NCBI GenBank assembly: GCA_963989385.1
Contig: OZ022509.1
Location: 77,584,667-77,648,666, forward strand
Reading direction: 5' to 3'
Source: Ctena decussata
Taxonomy: Eukaryota; Mollusca; Bivalvia; Lucinida; Lucinidae
Length of the DNA stretch: 64,000 nt
Made by a program: the position numbers and the translations under genes. This document shows, one piece after another, positions 36,945-47,135 of this stretch. Position 1 is the stretch's first letter; each line of letters starts with the position of its first letter. The notes beneath the pieces were generated by a model, which was not told the origin of the DNA, searched no databases, and saw only the letters and a program-made list of their open reading frames with translations.

Positions 36945-37265
36945 TTTTAGGCAAAAAATAGGAAGATTTAATAAAAGTTCTTTGTGGAATATATAAAGGA
37001 ATAGATAGATACCTCTGAACTTCAAATTTGAATCGTTCTTGAATGCTTGAAAGACCGCACACGGAAATGCCAAATTATATTTGGTTAAATATTCGCAAAA
37101 ATCAGCACTGTCATTACACGTTTTTGTTTCCCTTGGCTGCTTATCAACAAATATTATCGTTTCACGTTGTTTCCGCAACTGTTCTCTCTTTCTTCCACCC
37201 TAATCTTCTTTTTATTAAGTTATTTTCTCTCAGATTTTAAAATCGCGTCCATATTGTTTACATCA

Positions 37266-37273
37266 TGACGTCA
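37266..37273. promoter_or_regulatory. CRE octamer upstream of the HBD frame
   Basis: TGACGTCA is the perfect palindromic cAMP-response element. It lies about 320 bp upstream of the HBD start codon and could belong to the LINE 5' promoter. Chance occurrence is possible. Confidence 0.35.
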
Positions 37274-37348
37274 GGGTTACTGTTAGAATCGAAATAGTTA
37301 CTGTTAGAATCGAAATAGTTTAGCTTTAGCATTGAATTGTTGAGTAAA

Positions 37349-37441
37349 TTCACTGTTTGTCGGTCAGTTGAAATAAGATTTATCACATGTACTCCGCGCT
37401 TGTGATATGATCAATTTTACAACTGACCTCCAAACAGTGAA
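37349..37441. repeat. 93-bp foldback, copy 1 of a tandem pair
   Basis: The termini TTCACTGTTTG...CGGTCAG and CTGACCTCCAAACAGTGAA are complementary. It is followed 26 bp later by a second copy of equal length. Confidence 0.85.
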
Positions 37442-37467
37442 TTATTACATGAATTAATGAGTAATAG

Positions 37468-37560
37468 TTCACTGTTTGTCGGTCAGATGTAAGTAGATAT
37501 ATCACTCACGCTCCTAGCTCGTGATATGATCTACTTTAAAACTGACCTCCAAACAGTGAA
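37468..37560. repeat. 93-bp foldback, copy 2 of a tandem pair
   Basis: The same termini as copy 1 with a diverged but still self-complementary interior (ATATCACTCACG... against CGTGATATGATC). Outer GTTGAGTAA/TTACTCAAC repeats enclose both copies. Confidence 0.85.
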
Positions 37561-37602
37561 TTATTACTCAACAACTCACTGCTAGAGCTGGGGTTGTATT
37601 TA

Positions 37603-39770
37603 TACAAGAGGTCCATGATGGACCTAAATCGCTCACCTGAGTTATGATGAAATAACATGGAAGATCATCTATTTGATGATGGTTCAATTGGAGCAGTTTT
37701 GCACTTTCTAATCTATATTCTGACCAAGTTTCATTTAGATTGGATCAAAACTGTGCCTTCTAGAGCGTACACAATGTTTTTCTAAGATCTGACCAGGCAA
37801 TCTAGTTTTTGATCAGACATTATTCATTTTCAAACTTGGCTAATATTTCATGCAGATACACATTCTGACATTTTCATGAAGATTCAATGCACAATAAACA
37901 CAGAATTGTGTACACAAAGTTTTTCCATGATTTGACCTAGTGACCTACCGGTAGTTTTTGACCCAACAATACCCAGTTCCAATCTTGGCCTACATTTCAT
38001 TAAGATAATCATTCTGACAAAGTTTCATGAATATTGAACCAAAACTGTGCCCTCTAGAGTATACACAATGTTTTTCTAAGGTTTGACCTACTGACCTAGT
38101 TTTTGATCCAACATAACCCAGTTGCACCCTTGGTCTAGATTTGTTGGAGATAAACATTTTGACAAAGTTTCACGAAGATTGGAACAAAATTGTGCCCTCT
38201 AGAGCATTCACATGGTTTTTCTAAGATCTGACCTAGTGACCTAGTTTTTGACCTGACATGGTCCAGTTTCAATTCTGGTCTAGATTACATAAAGATAAGC
38301 ATTCTGACAAAGTTTCATGAAGATTAAATCATAACTGTGCCCTCCAGAGAGTACACATGGTTTTTCTAAGATTTGACCTTGTGACCTAGTTTTTGACCCT
38401 ACTTGACTCAGTTTCAATCTTGGCTTAGATTGTATATGGATAAACGTTCTGACAAAGTTTCATGAAGATTGGATCAAAACTGTGCCCTCTAGAGTGTACA
38501 CAAGGTTTTTCTAAGATTTGACCTAGTGACCTAGTTTTAGACCCCACATGACCCAGTTTCATACTTGGTCTAGATTTCATTAAGATAAACATTCTGACAA
38601 AGTTTCATGATGATTGGGTCAAAACTGTGCCTTCTAGAGTGTACACAAGATTTTTCTAAGATTTGACCTAGTGACCTAGTTTTTTTACCCCACATGACCC
38701 AGTTTCATACTTGGTCTAGATTTCATTAAGATAAACATTCTGACAAAGTTTCATGATGATTGGGTCAAAACTGTGCCTTCTAGAGTGTACACAAGGTTTT
38801 TCTAAGATTTGACCTGGTGACCTAGTTTTTGACCCCACATGACCCAGTTCCAAACTTGGTCTAGATTTCATTAAGATAAACATTCTGACAAAGTTTCATG
38901 ATGATTGGGTCAAAACTGTGCCTACTAGAGTGTACACAAGGTTTTTCTAAGATTGGACCTAGTGACCTAGTTTTTGACCCCACATGACCCAGTTTCAAAC
39001 TTGGTCTAGATTTCATTAAGATAAACATTCTGACAAAGTTTCATGATCATTGGGTCAAAACTGTGCCTTCTAGAGTGTACACAAGGTTTTTCTAAGATTT
39101 GACCTAGTGACCTAGTTTTTGACCCCACATGACCCAGTTTCAAACCTGGTCTAGATTTCATTAAGATAAATATTCTGACAAAGTTTCATGAAGATTGGGT
39201 CAAAACTGTGCCCTCTGTGTCATTCTAAGATTTATTTCTATTTTTAGCTCTGGCGGCCATTTTGTTCAACCGAGCGAAACCGTTTTAGCAATTTTGGTTT
39301 AGAGCCATGAGTCAAACATTTCTGTGAAATAATTTTGAAATCGAGCCATTGGCTTCAGAGGAGATGTCGTTTAAAGGTTTTTCTATTTTTAGATTTTTAT
39401 TTTTAGCTCTGGCGGCCATTTTGTTCAGCGGAGTGGAACCGTTTTAGCAATTTTGGTTCAGGGCCATGAGTAAAACATTTCTGTGAAATTTTTTTGAAAT
39501 CGAGCCACTGGCTTCAGAGGAGATGTCGATTAAAGGTTTTTCTATTTTTAGCTCTGGCGGCCATTTTGTTCAGCGGAGCGGAACCATTTTAGCAATTTTG
39601 GTTCAGGGCTATAACAGAAACATTTGTGTGAAATTATTTTGAAATTGGCCCACTGGTCTAGGAGGAGATGTCGTTTGAAGAAATTGTTGACGGACGGACG
39701 GACGGACGGACGACGGACAAATATTGATCACAAAAGCTCACCTTGAGCACTTCGTGCTCAGGTGAGCTAA
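37603..39770 (+). mobile_element. Complete tandem-core element with two core types
   Basis: The head is ACAAGAGGTCCATGATGGAC (hairpin AGGTCC/GGACCT) and GCTCACCTGAG. About eleven 145-bp units run to 39226, the last five nearly identical, which suggests recent amplification. They contain TGACCTAGTGACCTAG. Three units of about 150 bp of an unrelated core follow (GCTCTGGCGGCCATTTTG, GGCTTCAGAGGAGATGTCG). The tail has (ACGG)n at 39688-39715, the GAGCACTTCGTGCTC hairpin and AGGTGAGCTAA. Confidence 0.88.
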
Positions 39771-39804
39771 AAACCACTGAAGTTGTTGCAATGATGTTGC
39801 ACAA

Positions 39805-39867
39805 CTATGAAATTTGCTCTGGAGGAACAGTCTTTCTCAGACTGTTCCTCCAGAGCAAATTTCATAG
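39805..39867. repeat. Perfect 29-bp-arm hairpin
   Basis: The arms CTATGAAATTTGCTCTGG... and its exact complement are separated by only TTCTC. It sits in intron 2, about 110 bp past the exon 2 donor. Confidence 0.92.
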
Positions 39868-39975
39868 TAGTAGAGAATCTCCTTCATAGAAATTCTGTCT
39901 TAGCAACTGCATAGCAACCACTCAAGTGGTTTTATAAATCAGCCCCAGATCTATTTCTTGAACAGCAAAACTTAC

Positions 39976-40099
39976 GTTGGTTCCTTGTCACCCCCCTTGG
40001 CCCTACAAGGCTTCTCTAATGGTTTACTATTTCGCACATAAATAATTGCCGGGCTCCACACATTTCCCACAGGTTCTATGATCTTTGGTGGCTCTGGCC
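39976..40099 (-). CDS. Host exon: first half of Ig domain
   Basis: This 124-nt exon has an acceptor TTCTATTCTAG before 40099 and a strong donor GTAAG after 39976. It enters at phase 1 and leaves at phase 2, matching both neighbours. It encodes PEPPKIIEPVGNVW at the start and LEKPCRAKGGDKEP at the end, the A to B strands of an Ig domain. The B-strand Cys would pair with the Cys of YYQC in the exon at 13023-13225. A PPKI opening directly after a signal peptide is typical of L1CAM/neuroglian-type first Ig domains. The next intron is about 26.7 kb long. Confidence 0.88.
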
Positions 40100-40185
40100 C
40101 TAGAATAGAACAAAATAGAGCAAATCAAATCAAACACCGTATTAATCCTATTAAACGCTCAGGGGGCAGTGCATTTAGCGATAGG

Positions 40186-40340
40186 AGATGGCTGGATGGA
40201 TGACTTGCAATTTTATGTCCTTTTCAACAGTATTACAGTCATATCAGGACAATGGGAGGTTGATAATGAAAGCCTCATGTACATTTGAAAAGGTTCTCAC
40301 CTCAAGCTGAGATCGAACACCGGACCACTAGGTTGGCAGG
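40186..40340 (-). mobile_element. tRNA-derived SINE, family 2, degraded
   Basis: The minus strand carries the family body (TCCTGATATGACTG and GTTGAAAAGGACATAAAAT), an ATCC-type tail and a weak B-box (GTGTTCGATCTC). The A-box half is eroded. It lies in intron 1 of the Ig gene. Confidence 0.7.
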
Positions 40341-40391
40341 TTGCAAAAGGAGGGTGTCACTAAACGTCTGAAGTGTAGTAAACCAGATACT

Positions 40392-40411
40392 CCCCCCCCC
40401 CCCCCCCCCCC
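40392..40411. repeat. Poly-C tract
   Basis: An uninterrupted C run followed by an A-rich stretch. Confidence 0.9.
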
Positions 40412-40439
40412 ACAAAAAAAACAACAACTCCAATAAGCA

Positions 40440-40545
40440 ATTCACTTTCAGAGGAAGCAACTCTAGTATTTTTGCCTCCTTTTTCAGTAGGGGTCAACTC
40501 TTAAAGGGAAGAATTTGCTCCTTCTGAAAATCAGTCGGAATTTTC
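40440..40545. repeat. Half of a GGTGAATGGGTA-family foldback
   Basis: Matches the left arm of the element at 41471 (CAGAGGAAGCAACTCTAG, GGGGTCAACTCTTAAAGGG, GAATTTGCTCC) but lacks the complementary arm. The sequence on to 40940 is otherwise unique and AT-rich. Confidence 0.6.
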
Positions 40546-40941
40546 CGACTTTAAAACAGTGTAACTTCAGTTCTAGTAAAGATATTTTGAAAAAATAAAC
40601 TGCACTATGCTGCTTTCAGCTAGCTCTACAAGCTGATATGAATTGTTTTTCATTTACTAAACTTTCAAAATTTCACCTGTGGTTGCTAGGTAGACCCCTT
40701 TTCAGTGAGCTACTTTATCCAGAAAAGCAAACAGGAATTACCATACTCAACCTAATTAGCATGCATGCCATGTAAGCGCACATCATGATAATTTTTTAGG
40801 CATATGACTATAAGCCCACATATTTTTGCTGGTTTATTTATTGTTTGCTGGTTTACATGAGCTGAAAAATGCTACAGAAACTTTCATTTTTCTTTGTAAC
40901 ACTGCTATTCTTATAGAAGAATTTACTCGGGAGCTTTATCT

Positions 40942-41142
40942 CTTTAAGCACCAAAAAGCAGACAACAAAATTTACGTCTGCAAAATTTCAAATAAATGTT
41001 TTGTCCAAGCTATATGGTACTGAGAATATAAAGACTAGAGGGCAATTTGCATAGATCTAGATGAGGCAGCTCATCATGAGCCGCCTCCTCAGGATCTATG
41101 CCATTTGCAAATTCAGCTATTTTCGTCTCTGGCGCTTAAAAG
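40942..41142. mobile_element. Palindromic MITE (AAGCGCC family), copy 1
   Basis: The termini TTTAAGCACCAAAAAGC and GGCGCTTAAA are inverted. The central part (GGCAATTTGCATAGATC... against GATCTATGCC) is a hairpin unlike that of the copy at 50342, although the sub-arms are the same. Confidence 0.78.
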
Positions 41143-41252
41143 TGTTAAGATGGTAAAAGCTCCTCACATTTTTTTCACCAAATTGCTGTGCTTTCTTCTT
41201 GAAAATGTAGTGCCGCATTAACTGACAATGTTAGATGCTGGTGGTAACTTAC

Positions 41253-41357
41253 GTGCAGCTTGTCCTGTAGCCACCAGTAGCAGTGTAAAGGCCACTACTA
41301 CTTTATACATTGTGTCTTTGTGTATGTGTCTAGAAATGTTGTTTTCTTCTTTAAGAT
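41253..41357 (-). CDS. Host exon: signal peptide of Ig-domain protein
   Basis: The start codon is at 41310. Nineteen codons (MYKVVVAFTLLLVATGQAA) and one base follow to a consensus donor C/GTAAGTT at 41253/41252. The Met-Tyr-Lys start, hydrophobic core and small residues before the end form a classical secretory signal peptide. The exon begins at 41357 after the acceptor GTCTCTTTTTCAG, so 47 nt of 5' UTR is included and a non-coding first exon probably lies further right. The leftover C and the next exon's GG make an Arg codon, placing the Ig domain directly after the signal. Confidence 0.85.
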
Positions 41358-41470
41358 CTGAAAAAGAGACAGCAATGTTATGTTTATCATAATTTCCATA
41401 TATTAATCTTATTAAACAACCCTGGGGCATTGCATTTTACAAAAGGGGTGCAAACTCAAATAAACAGTAT

Positions 41471-41960
41471 TAAGGTGAATGGGTAGATTTTCAGAGGGAG
41501 TAACTCCATTAGTTTTGCTTCCCTTCTCAGTACGGATGGGGGTCAACTCTTGTAGGAATTTGCTCCTAGGAATTGCTCCTCTAGGTTGGTTGGTTGGTTG
41601 ATTTGATGCTTAACGTCCACGGTAAACAACTAAGGTCATGTCGGGACGGTCAGTTAACCTAACCACACTATTCCTGGGCAGGCTTAGACCTCCTAAGCGG
41701 TTAACCAGTACAAAGTGCACATACTTTCGCCAGTAACTGACAACTGCCCTTCTTGAATCAGCGGAAGGAGAAACGAAAGTATGTGGCCAGACCGGGATTC
41801 GAACCCAGGACCTCTGACTTACGAGTCAGGTGCCCTACCGATTGCGCGACCCGGCCCGGCTGCTCCTCTAGGAGCAAATTCTTTTCTTTAACAGTAGGAA
41901 CCCCATTGAAGACCCCCTTTCAAAGAGCTACTTCATCAAGACCAGAAAACAGGAATTCAT
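41471..41960. mobile_element. Foldback MITE (GGTGAATGGGTA family) split by a SINE
   Basis: The left arm 41471-41585 (AAGGTGAATGGGTAGATTTT, GTCAACTCTTGTAGGAATTT) and the partly complementary right arm 41873-41960 (AGCAAATTCTTTTC, GGAACCCC) are separated by a family 1 SINE. A complete copy is at 52925-53133. Confidence 0.72.
41586..41860 (-). mobile_element. tRNA-derived SINE, family 1
   Basis: The head on the minus strand has B-box GGTTCGAATCC and loop CTCGTAA. The 12-bp duplication TGCTCCTCTAGG is perfect (41574-41585, 41861-41872). It is inserted in the loop of a foldback. Confidence 0.93.
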
Positions 41961-42072
41961 GCAAGTTAATATAAGATTATTTTAGGAAATGAAGCAGGAG
42001 GCGTTTATTAGAGCAGGGGCATTTATTAGATTTAATACAGAATCCTGAATATCAAGGCATCTCGACCAATCA

Positions 42073-42166
42073 CCATTTAAGACACTGGTTTCCCTTTTGT
42101 AGAGGTGACCACATAAACACGTTTATGTGGTTACCTCTACAGAAGGGAAACCAGTGTCTTCAATGG
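42073..42166. repeat. Long near-perfect palindrome
   Basis: The arms CCATTTAAGACACTGGTTTC... and ...GAAACCAGTGTCTTCAATGG are about 45 bp and meet at the centre with almost no loop. Confidence 0.9.
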
Positions 42167-42390
42167 CCATCTTTTCAGGCTCCCTTAAACCAAATAAGAG
42201 TGTACATGCTATTCATGGACCTAAAAAGGGGTCACCCGTCAGCCAAGTTTTGTATTTCCCTTCACTGATCCCTCAATACAGTTTTGACTAATATTCTGAA
42301 ACTTGAAGGTGTTCGCCCCTTGCCTATTGAAATTGTTGTTGTTTCCATTCATAAAACATTAAGAACAATGTTCTTCAGGTGGCTCAGCAG

Positions 42391-42786
42391 ATTTGATAGA
42401 TTGATTTGTTGCTTTACATCCACAGTAAACAGCTATGGTCATGTCGGGACGGTCAGTTAACCTAACCACACTTTTCCTGGGCAGGCTTCCACCTCCTAAG
42501 CGGTTAACCAGTACTAAGTTGGTTGATTTGATGCTTAACGTCCACAGTAAACAACTAAGGTCATGTCGGGACGGTCAGTTAACCTAACCACACTATTCCT
42601 GGGCAGGCTTAGACCTCCTAAGCGGTTAACCAGTACTAAGTGCACATACTTTCGCCAGTAACTGACAACAGCCCTTCTTGAATCAGCGGAAGGAGAAACG
42701 AAAGTATGTGGCCAGACCGGGTATTGAACCCAGGACCTCTGACTTATGAGTCAGGTGCCCTAACGATTGTGCTACGCGGCCGGGCC
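42391..42786 (-). mobile_element. Family 1 SINE, partial tandem dimer
   Basis: One full SINE (42517-42786) with a tRNA-like head on the minus strand is followed by a second body and tail without head (42391-42516). The joint lies at GTACTAAG, a body motif. A single 11-bp duplication, TGGCTCAGCAG/TGGCTCAGCGG (42380-42390, 42787-42797), encloses both parts, so they inserted together or duplicated after insertion. Confidence 0.85.
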
Positions 42787-42797
42787 TGGCTCAGCGG

Positions 42798-43170
42798 AAC
42801 CAGGTAGCTTAGGCCATGGGAATTCTGTTCTGTTTCAATTCTCGTAATGACGTTCCCAAAAGGCTATGGGAAACCTTTACTCTTTCTTTATACACCTCGA
42901 GATTTGTATTAGTAGTCTGGGGACTTTTGGTTTTCCATCACACACATTTGTGATGGTTAGTATAACTCTTACAGTTTCCAGTCCAACTCACTAAAATGGC
43001 AAAGAAACCCACTGGCAGTGTTCAGTATGACCTGTCTACACTTAAAATTGATATAGAGTCCAGCCCTTAACTATTCTCAGCATAAACAGTCTGTATTTTG
43101 GTTATTTCTGCAGAATTCTGGTCAAAATTAGGTATCTGTTGCTCTGTATTTGGCTTGTATTATTTCCAAC
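42798..43170. other. Unique spacer, nothing recognised
   Basis: No repeat, exon or RNA signature was seen between the SINE dimer and the next tandem-core element. Confidence 0.5.
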
Positions 43171-43171
43171 A

Positions 43172-44638
43172 AACAAGAGGCCCACGGGCCACAAAGCTCA
43201 CCAGATCTCTAGCTCAAAATTGCTGTCAAAATTGCTGTCACATTTGTACATGCTAATACAAAATATACAACAACAATTTAGTCCCAGCCTGACAGTCTGT
43301 TGAGTTGACAACAAAATATATAACTATTTTCCATATTTTGATTGCAGTAAATGCCATTTTTCAATTTTCCCCAGTATAAGTCAATGCAACTCTAAGTTTC
43401 CATAGCAACCAAACGAAAAAGCCAATTTTTCATAAAAAACACAAACTTTCAACCCCCCAGCCTAATTAGGATACTACAGATGAATTCGGGCCTTATTGGC
43501 CCAGTGGCTTCTGAGGAGATAATTTTGTAAGTATTTTTTTTCCCCATCATTATTGCATTTTGGTTTCCATGACAACCAGTAAAAGGAACAGTGGGTCCAA
43601 AAACAATAAAGCAAATAGAAGACTTCTTAAGGAACATTTCTATAAAAGTTTTGTCAACATATCTGCAATGGCTAGGCAGTAAATGCCATTTTTCAATGTT
43701 CCCCATTATAAGTCAATAGGAACTCTAAGTTGCCATAGCAACCAAACTAAAGGGCAGATTTTCATAAAATACACAAACTTTCAACCCCCCAGCCTAAGGA
43801 TACTACAGATGAAATCTGGGCCTTATCCGCCCAGTGGTTACAGTGGAAATAATTTTTAAGTATTTTTTTCCATTTTTTTTTCATTTTGTTTTTCCATGGC
43901 AACCAATAAAAGGGGCATTGGGCCAAAAAAAACAAACAGCTGATAGAAGACATCTCAAGGAACATTTCTATAAAGGTTTTATCAACATGTCTGCAATGGC
44001 TTGGCAGAAAATGCCATTTTTCAATTTTCCCCATTATAAGTCAATGAGAACTCTAAGTTGCCATAGCAACCAAACTAAAAGGGCAATTTTCATAAAAAAT
44101 TACAAACTTTCAATCCCTCATCCCAAGGATGCCATAGATGAAACCTGGACCTTATCGGCCCAGTGGCTTCAGAGAAGATAATTTTTTACATATTTTTTCT
44201 TCTTTTTTTTGGCATTTCGGTTTCCATGGCAACCAATAAAAGGAGCAGTGGGCCAAAAAACACATAGCTGATAGTAGACATCTCAAGGAACATTTCTATA
44301 AAAGTTTTATCAACATATCTGCAATGGCTTGGCAGAAAATGCCATTTTTCAATTTTCCCCATTATAAGTCAATGGGAAAACTAAGTTGCCATAGCAACCA
44401 AACTAAAAGAGCAATTTTCATAAAAAACACAAACTTTCAATCCCCCATCCCAAGGATGCCACAGATGAAATTTGAGCCCAATCGGCCTAGTGGCTTCAGA
44501 GGAGATGTCGTTTAAAAGTGTTGACGGACGACGACAGACGACATATGACGATGACATACGACGACGACGACAGACGACGACGACGGACCACTGCCTATCC
44601 TATAAGCTCCCCCGGAGCCTTCGGCTCTGGTGAGCTAA
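43172..44638 (+). mobile_element. Complete tandem-core element, 325-bp unit
   Basis: The head AACAAGAGGCCCACGGGCC and AGCTCACCAGA is followed by four units of about 325 bp (TTTTTCAATTTTCCCCATTA, GCCATAGCAACCAAAC, TTCCATGGCAACCA). The microsatellite is GACGAC-rich (44521-44588), then a GGAGCCTTCGGCTC hairpin and TGGTGAGCTAAAA. Unlike most other cores here it lacks AGGTCA motifs. Confidence 0.85.
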
Positions 44639-44911
44639 AAATACATGTTTACTTTCTATTTTTTCTATTCTGTTACGATCAAAATTGTCTACAATGCTTG
44701 CCTTTTCGCTACAGATGCTTACTGTATAAGTTACTCAAGTTTTGCACCAGTTTCTCAGTTTACAAGTACATGAGGGTTTTTGCTTCTGTTATGGTCAGCC
44801 ATAATACCAGCAGAAACCAAGGTAACGTCTTTCCATCAAGTTTCCTATTGACATCTTGCGGAAAAAATTTCAGAAATAATGTTATGGTAAGCCATCATGT
44901 CAGTTCATTTA
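44639..44911. other. Unique spacer with short hairpins
   Basis: Holds two short palindromes (TATGGTCAGCCATA, ATGGTAAGCCAT) and no gene signal. Confidence 0.45.
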
Positions 44912-46053
44912 AGCCTGTTTCACATCAGCCGTGCGATTTTTTGTTCGTACGATTTTGGAGGCCTTGGGTGCCGTAGACAGATCGCCGACAAAATCGCAGT
45001 GTATCTGGGCTGGTCCATCGTGGTCTCAGATATCGTAAGGCAGCCGTACGATGTTCGTACGTCTGTCTCACGGGTCGCACGATTTTGCAGCTTAAAAGTA
45101 GAAAAAATAAACAACATTTCGTACGGCTGCCGCAAGATGGCCGTGCAGCAGCCGTAAGACTACCGCAAGACTGCCGTGAGACGGTCGTAAGAATTTGTCA
45201 AAACTCTTGCGGGCACCGTACGACGAACAAGAATTCGCAAGGCTGTCTCACGAATGTCTTACGATGACCGTACGTTCATCGTACGAATTCGCCTCGAATG
45301 ACGAATAAAATGCAAGAGCACCACCCGCAACCCTCATAGTTTCACCATCGATTGTCGACACCACATTGGATCCTGATGGCTATTCCACAGCAGCGTATTG
45401 TCCTTCTAGGAAGGAGGCTCCGTGATGAATAAGAGCGTCACGCCGCCATCCTGGTGCTGCTCATCCGAGCACGGCAAGGTAGAAGAGGACATGCGAGGCG
45501 TTGGTGGGGCAAACCCTGGGGGCATGCTTCTTTTCTGGAGTCAAGACTATGAGTACCGATTTACTTTTAAGGGAGACGCAAGTGACGCAAAAATCGTAGG
45601 ACTGTCGTGCGCCTGCCGTGCGGCTGTTGTGCAGCTGCCGTGCAACTTGCGCGATTGTCTTACGATTCGCAACATTCTTGCGATAGCATTCTGTCAGGAC
45701 GCACGGCTGTCGTAAGATGCTCGTGCGGCTGTCTTGCGACCGTCGCAAGACAAACGCAAGCACTGACTGACAGCAGCCCCGCCTACAAACTTGCGAACTC
45801 CAGAAAAATCGTGAGTCAGTCGTGCGGTTGTCTCAAGACTGTCGTGCGGCAGCCTTGCGGCGTCCACAGATTGCCAAAAAATCGCAGAAATAATGTGCAT
45901 GTTGAGAATTTAGCTTGCGACGTTGCGACGACCTTGCGATGTCTAAAATTCGTACGACGATCTTGCGGCTGCCGCACGAAACCCAGCGATTTTTGCCAGA
46001 AATGTGATCGCAGAGGGCCGTACGGCTGCCGTAAGGCTGATGTGAAACAGGCT
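44912..46053. mobile_element. PIF/Harbinger-type transposon relic
   Basis: The TIRs AGCCTGTTTCACATCAGCC and complement are flanked by a TTA duplication (44909-44911, 46054-46056), the target typical of PIF/Harbinger. Between about 45385 and 45560 one frame reads an Arg-rich block ending RRWWGKPW, matching the Arg-rich/WW N-terminal motif of Harbinger nucleases. The rest of the transposase is missing. Both flanks are packed with CGTACGGCTGCCGTAAG-like motifs in both orientations, which may be subterminal transposase sites. Long GC-rich open frames here are compositional. Confidence 0.8.
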
Positions 46054-46089
46054 TTAAAGTGCATGGTTAACCATCAGAAATACAGGCCT

Positions 46090-46272
46090 CAGCCTAGAGG
46101 GCGATTTGGGAGAAAGTCTCCCTAAGCTGGCTGACTTCTCCCTATTTGAGCTGAGGGAGAAGTGTAAAAAAATGTATAGAACTTATAGGGAAATCCAAAA
46201 TGTGAGCCAAAACTTCTCCCTCAAATCCTGAAACTGTTGCAAAACTTCTCCCTGTCTGGAAGCTCTAGGCTG
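46090..46272. mobile_element. MITE-like element (CAGCCTAGAG TIR)
   Basis: The termini CAGCCTAGAG and CTCTAGGCTG enclose 183 bp rich in GGGAGAAGT and its complement. Related GGGAGAAGT-bearing fragments occur near 54150-54270, 57655-57710 and 58240-58310. No clear duplication was found. Confidence 0.6.
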
Positions 46273-46560
46273 ACCCCTGGAAATATGCGTGGTGGAAATC
46301 CATAAGTCCCCAGACTGATAACCAAAGCGTACGTTTCTGGTCAGCCTAACATACAGACCATCCCTTATCCTTAATATGAATCAAATTTCTATTACAGTAA
46401 ACTGTCAATCATTTATTTTTGTATTTCCTGTCCATTTCCATTTACAGTGGGAAACTGACAACACATTTTCTGACATTTCAGGAAAAGACAAGCAATCCTT
46501 CATTCTAAGAACAAAACTGTCATGTATGGAAATCACTTAATACTGGGACAGATGTCACTG

Positions 46561-46620
46561 GGCAAACAGTGTAGACCCTGATCAGACTGCTCCCTAACTG
46601 ATCAGTGTTTACACTGTTTT
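46561..46620. repeat. Short hairpin (GGCAAACAGTGTAGA family)
   Basis: GGCAAACAGTGTAGACCCTG and the partial complement CAGTGTTTACACTG. Full copies are also at 51559, 51891 and 54341, and half copies near 49030, 49680, 49800, 50655, 50785 and 52860. Confidence 0.8.
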
Positions 46621-46859
46621 CAATTCTGATAAAATGCGAGATATTTTAAAAATCAATTTGAGCTTACAATATAATAACAGTAATTATTAAGTAACTTACA
46701 GTGTCCAATATTTAGGTCATATACTGGTAGTTCGAAAGAAATTCTAATTAAGAATATTCTTAGTTTATTACAAAGCTTCCGAACGGACAGAATTTTGATA
46801 AAAATTCTGGCATAACCTCTCTAACGCAAAATTTGTCATTAACTGGCCAAACAAATGCT

Positions 46860-47070
46860 GTTCCATGGATGGATGGATGACTTGCGATTTTACGTCCTTT
46901 TCAACGGTATTTCAGCCATATCAGGACAATGGGAGGTTGATAATGAAAGGCTGTGTGTAATGGAACCCTCTTTACTTTTAAAAAAATTCTTGCATCAAGC
47001 GTGTGATCGAACCCAGGATCGCCGGATCAGCAGGCCAGCGATTAACCTAACGAGCTACCAAGGATCCTCT
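46860..47070 (-). mobile_element. tRNA-derived SINE, family 2
   Basis: The minus strand reads a tRNA-like head (TGGTAGCTCGTTAGG, GGGTTCGATC), the body CATTATCAACCTCCCATTG, TCCTGATATGGCTG and TTGAAAAGGACGTAAAAT, and an (ATCC)n tail. Target duplication is unclear. Confidence 0.82.
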
Positions 47071-47135
47071 GTGTTCGATGCCATTTTGAGAAGTAGTTTA
47101 TAATGAACTTCAAAGTCCCAAAAAACAGTAATGGG

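Larger units (their letters stand above)
29553..37180 (-). mobile_element. Near-full-length LINE with RNase H1 in its 5' protein
   Basis: Read on the minus strand the order is: hybrid-binding domain (36944-36814), RNase H domain (about 36270-35860), coiled coil, SGNH domain, a gap of about 275 nt, APE endonuclease, reverse transcriptase, Cys/His knuckle, short 3' UTR and a TTCTAA-type tail (29553-29595). The tail and APE-RT order define a non-LTR retrotransposon. The clade is not certain. The 5' boundary is unknown because no target-site duplication was found. It lies in intron 2 of the Ig gene in the same orientation. Four lesions (33313-33315, 31432-31437, near 34460, near 30005) disable it as sequenced. 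Confidence 0.85.

Noticed and set aside
44897..46125. Long GC-rich open frames on both strands
   Set aside because: They result from CGTACG-type repeats in the Harbinger relic; only the short Arg-rich RRWW segment looks protein-derived.
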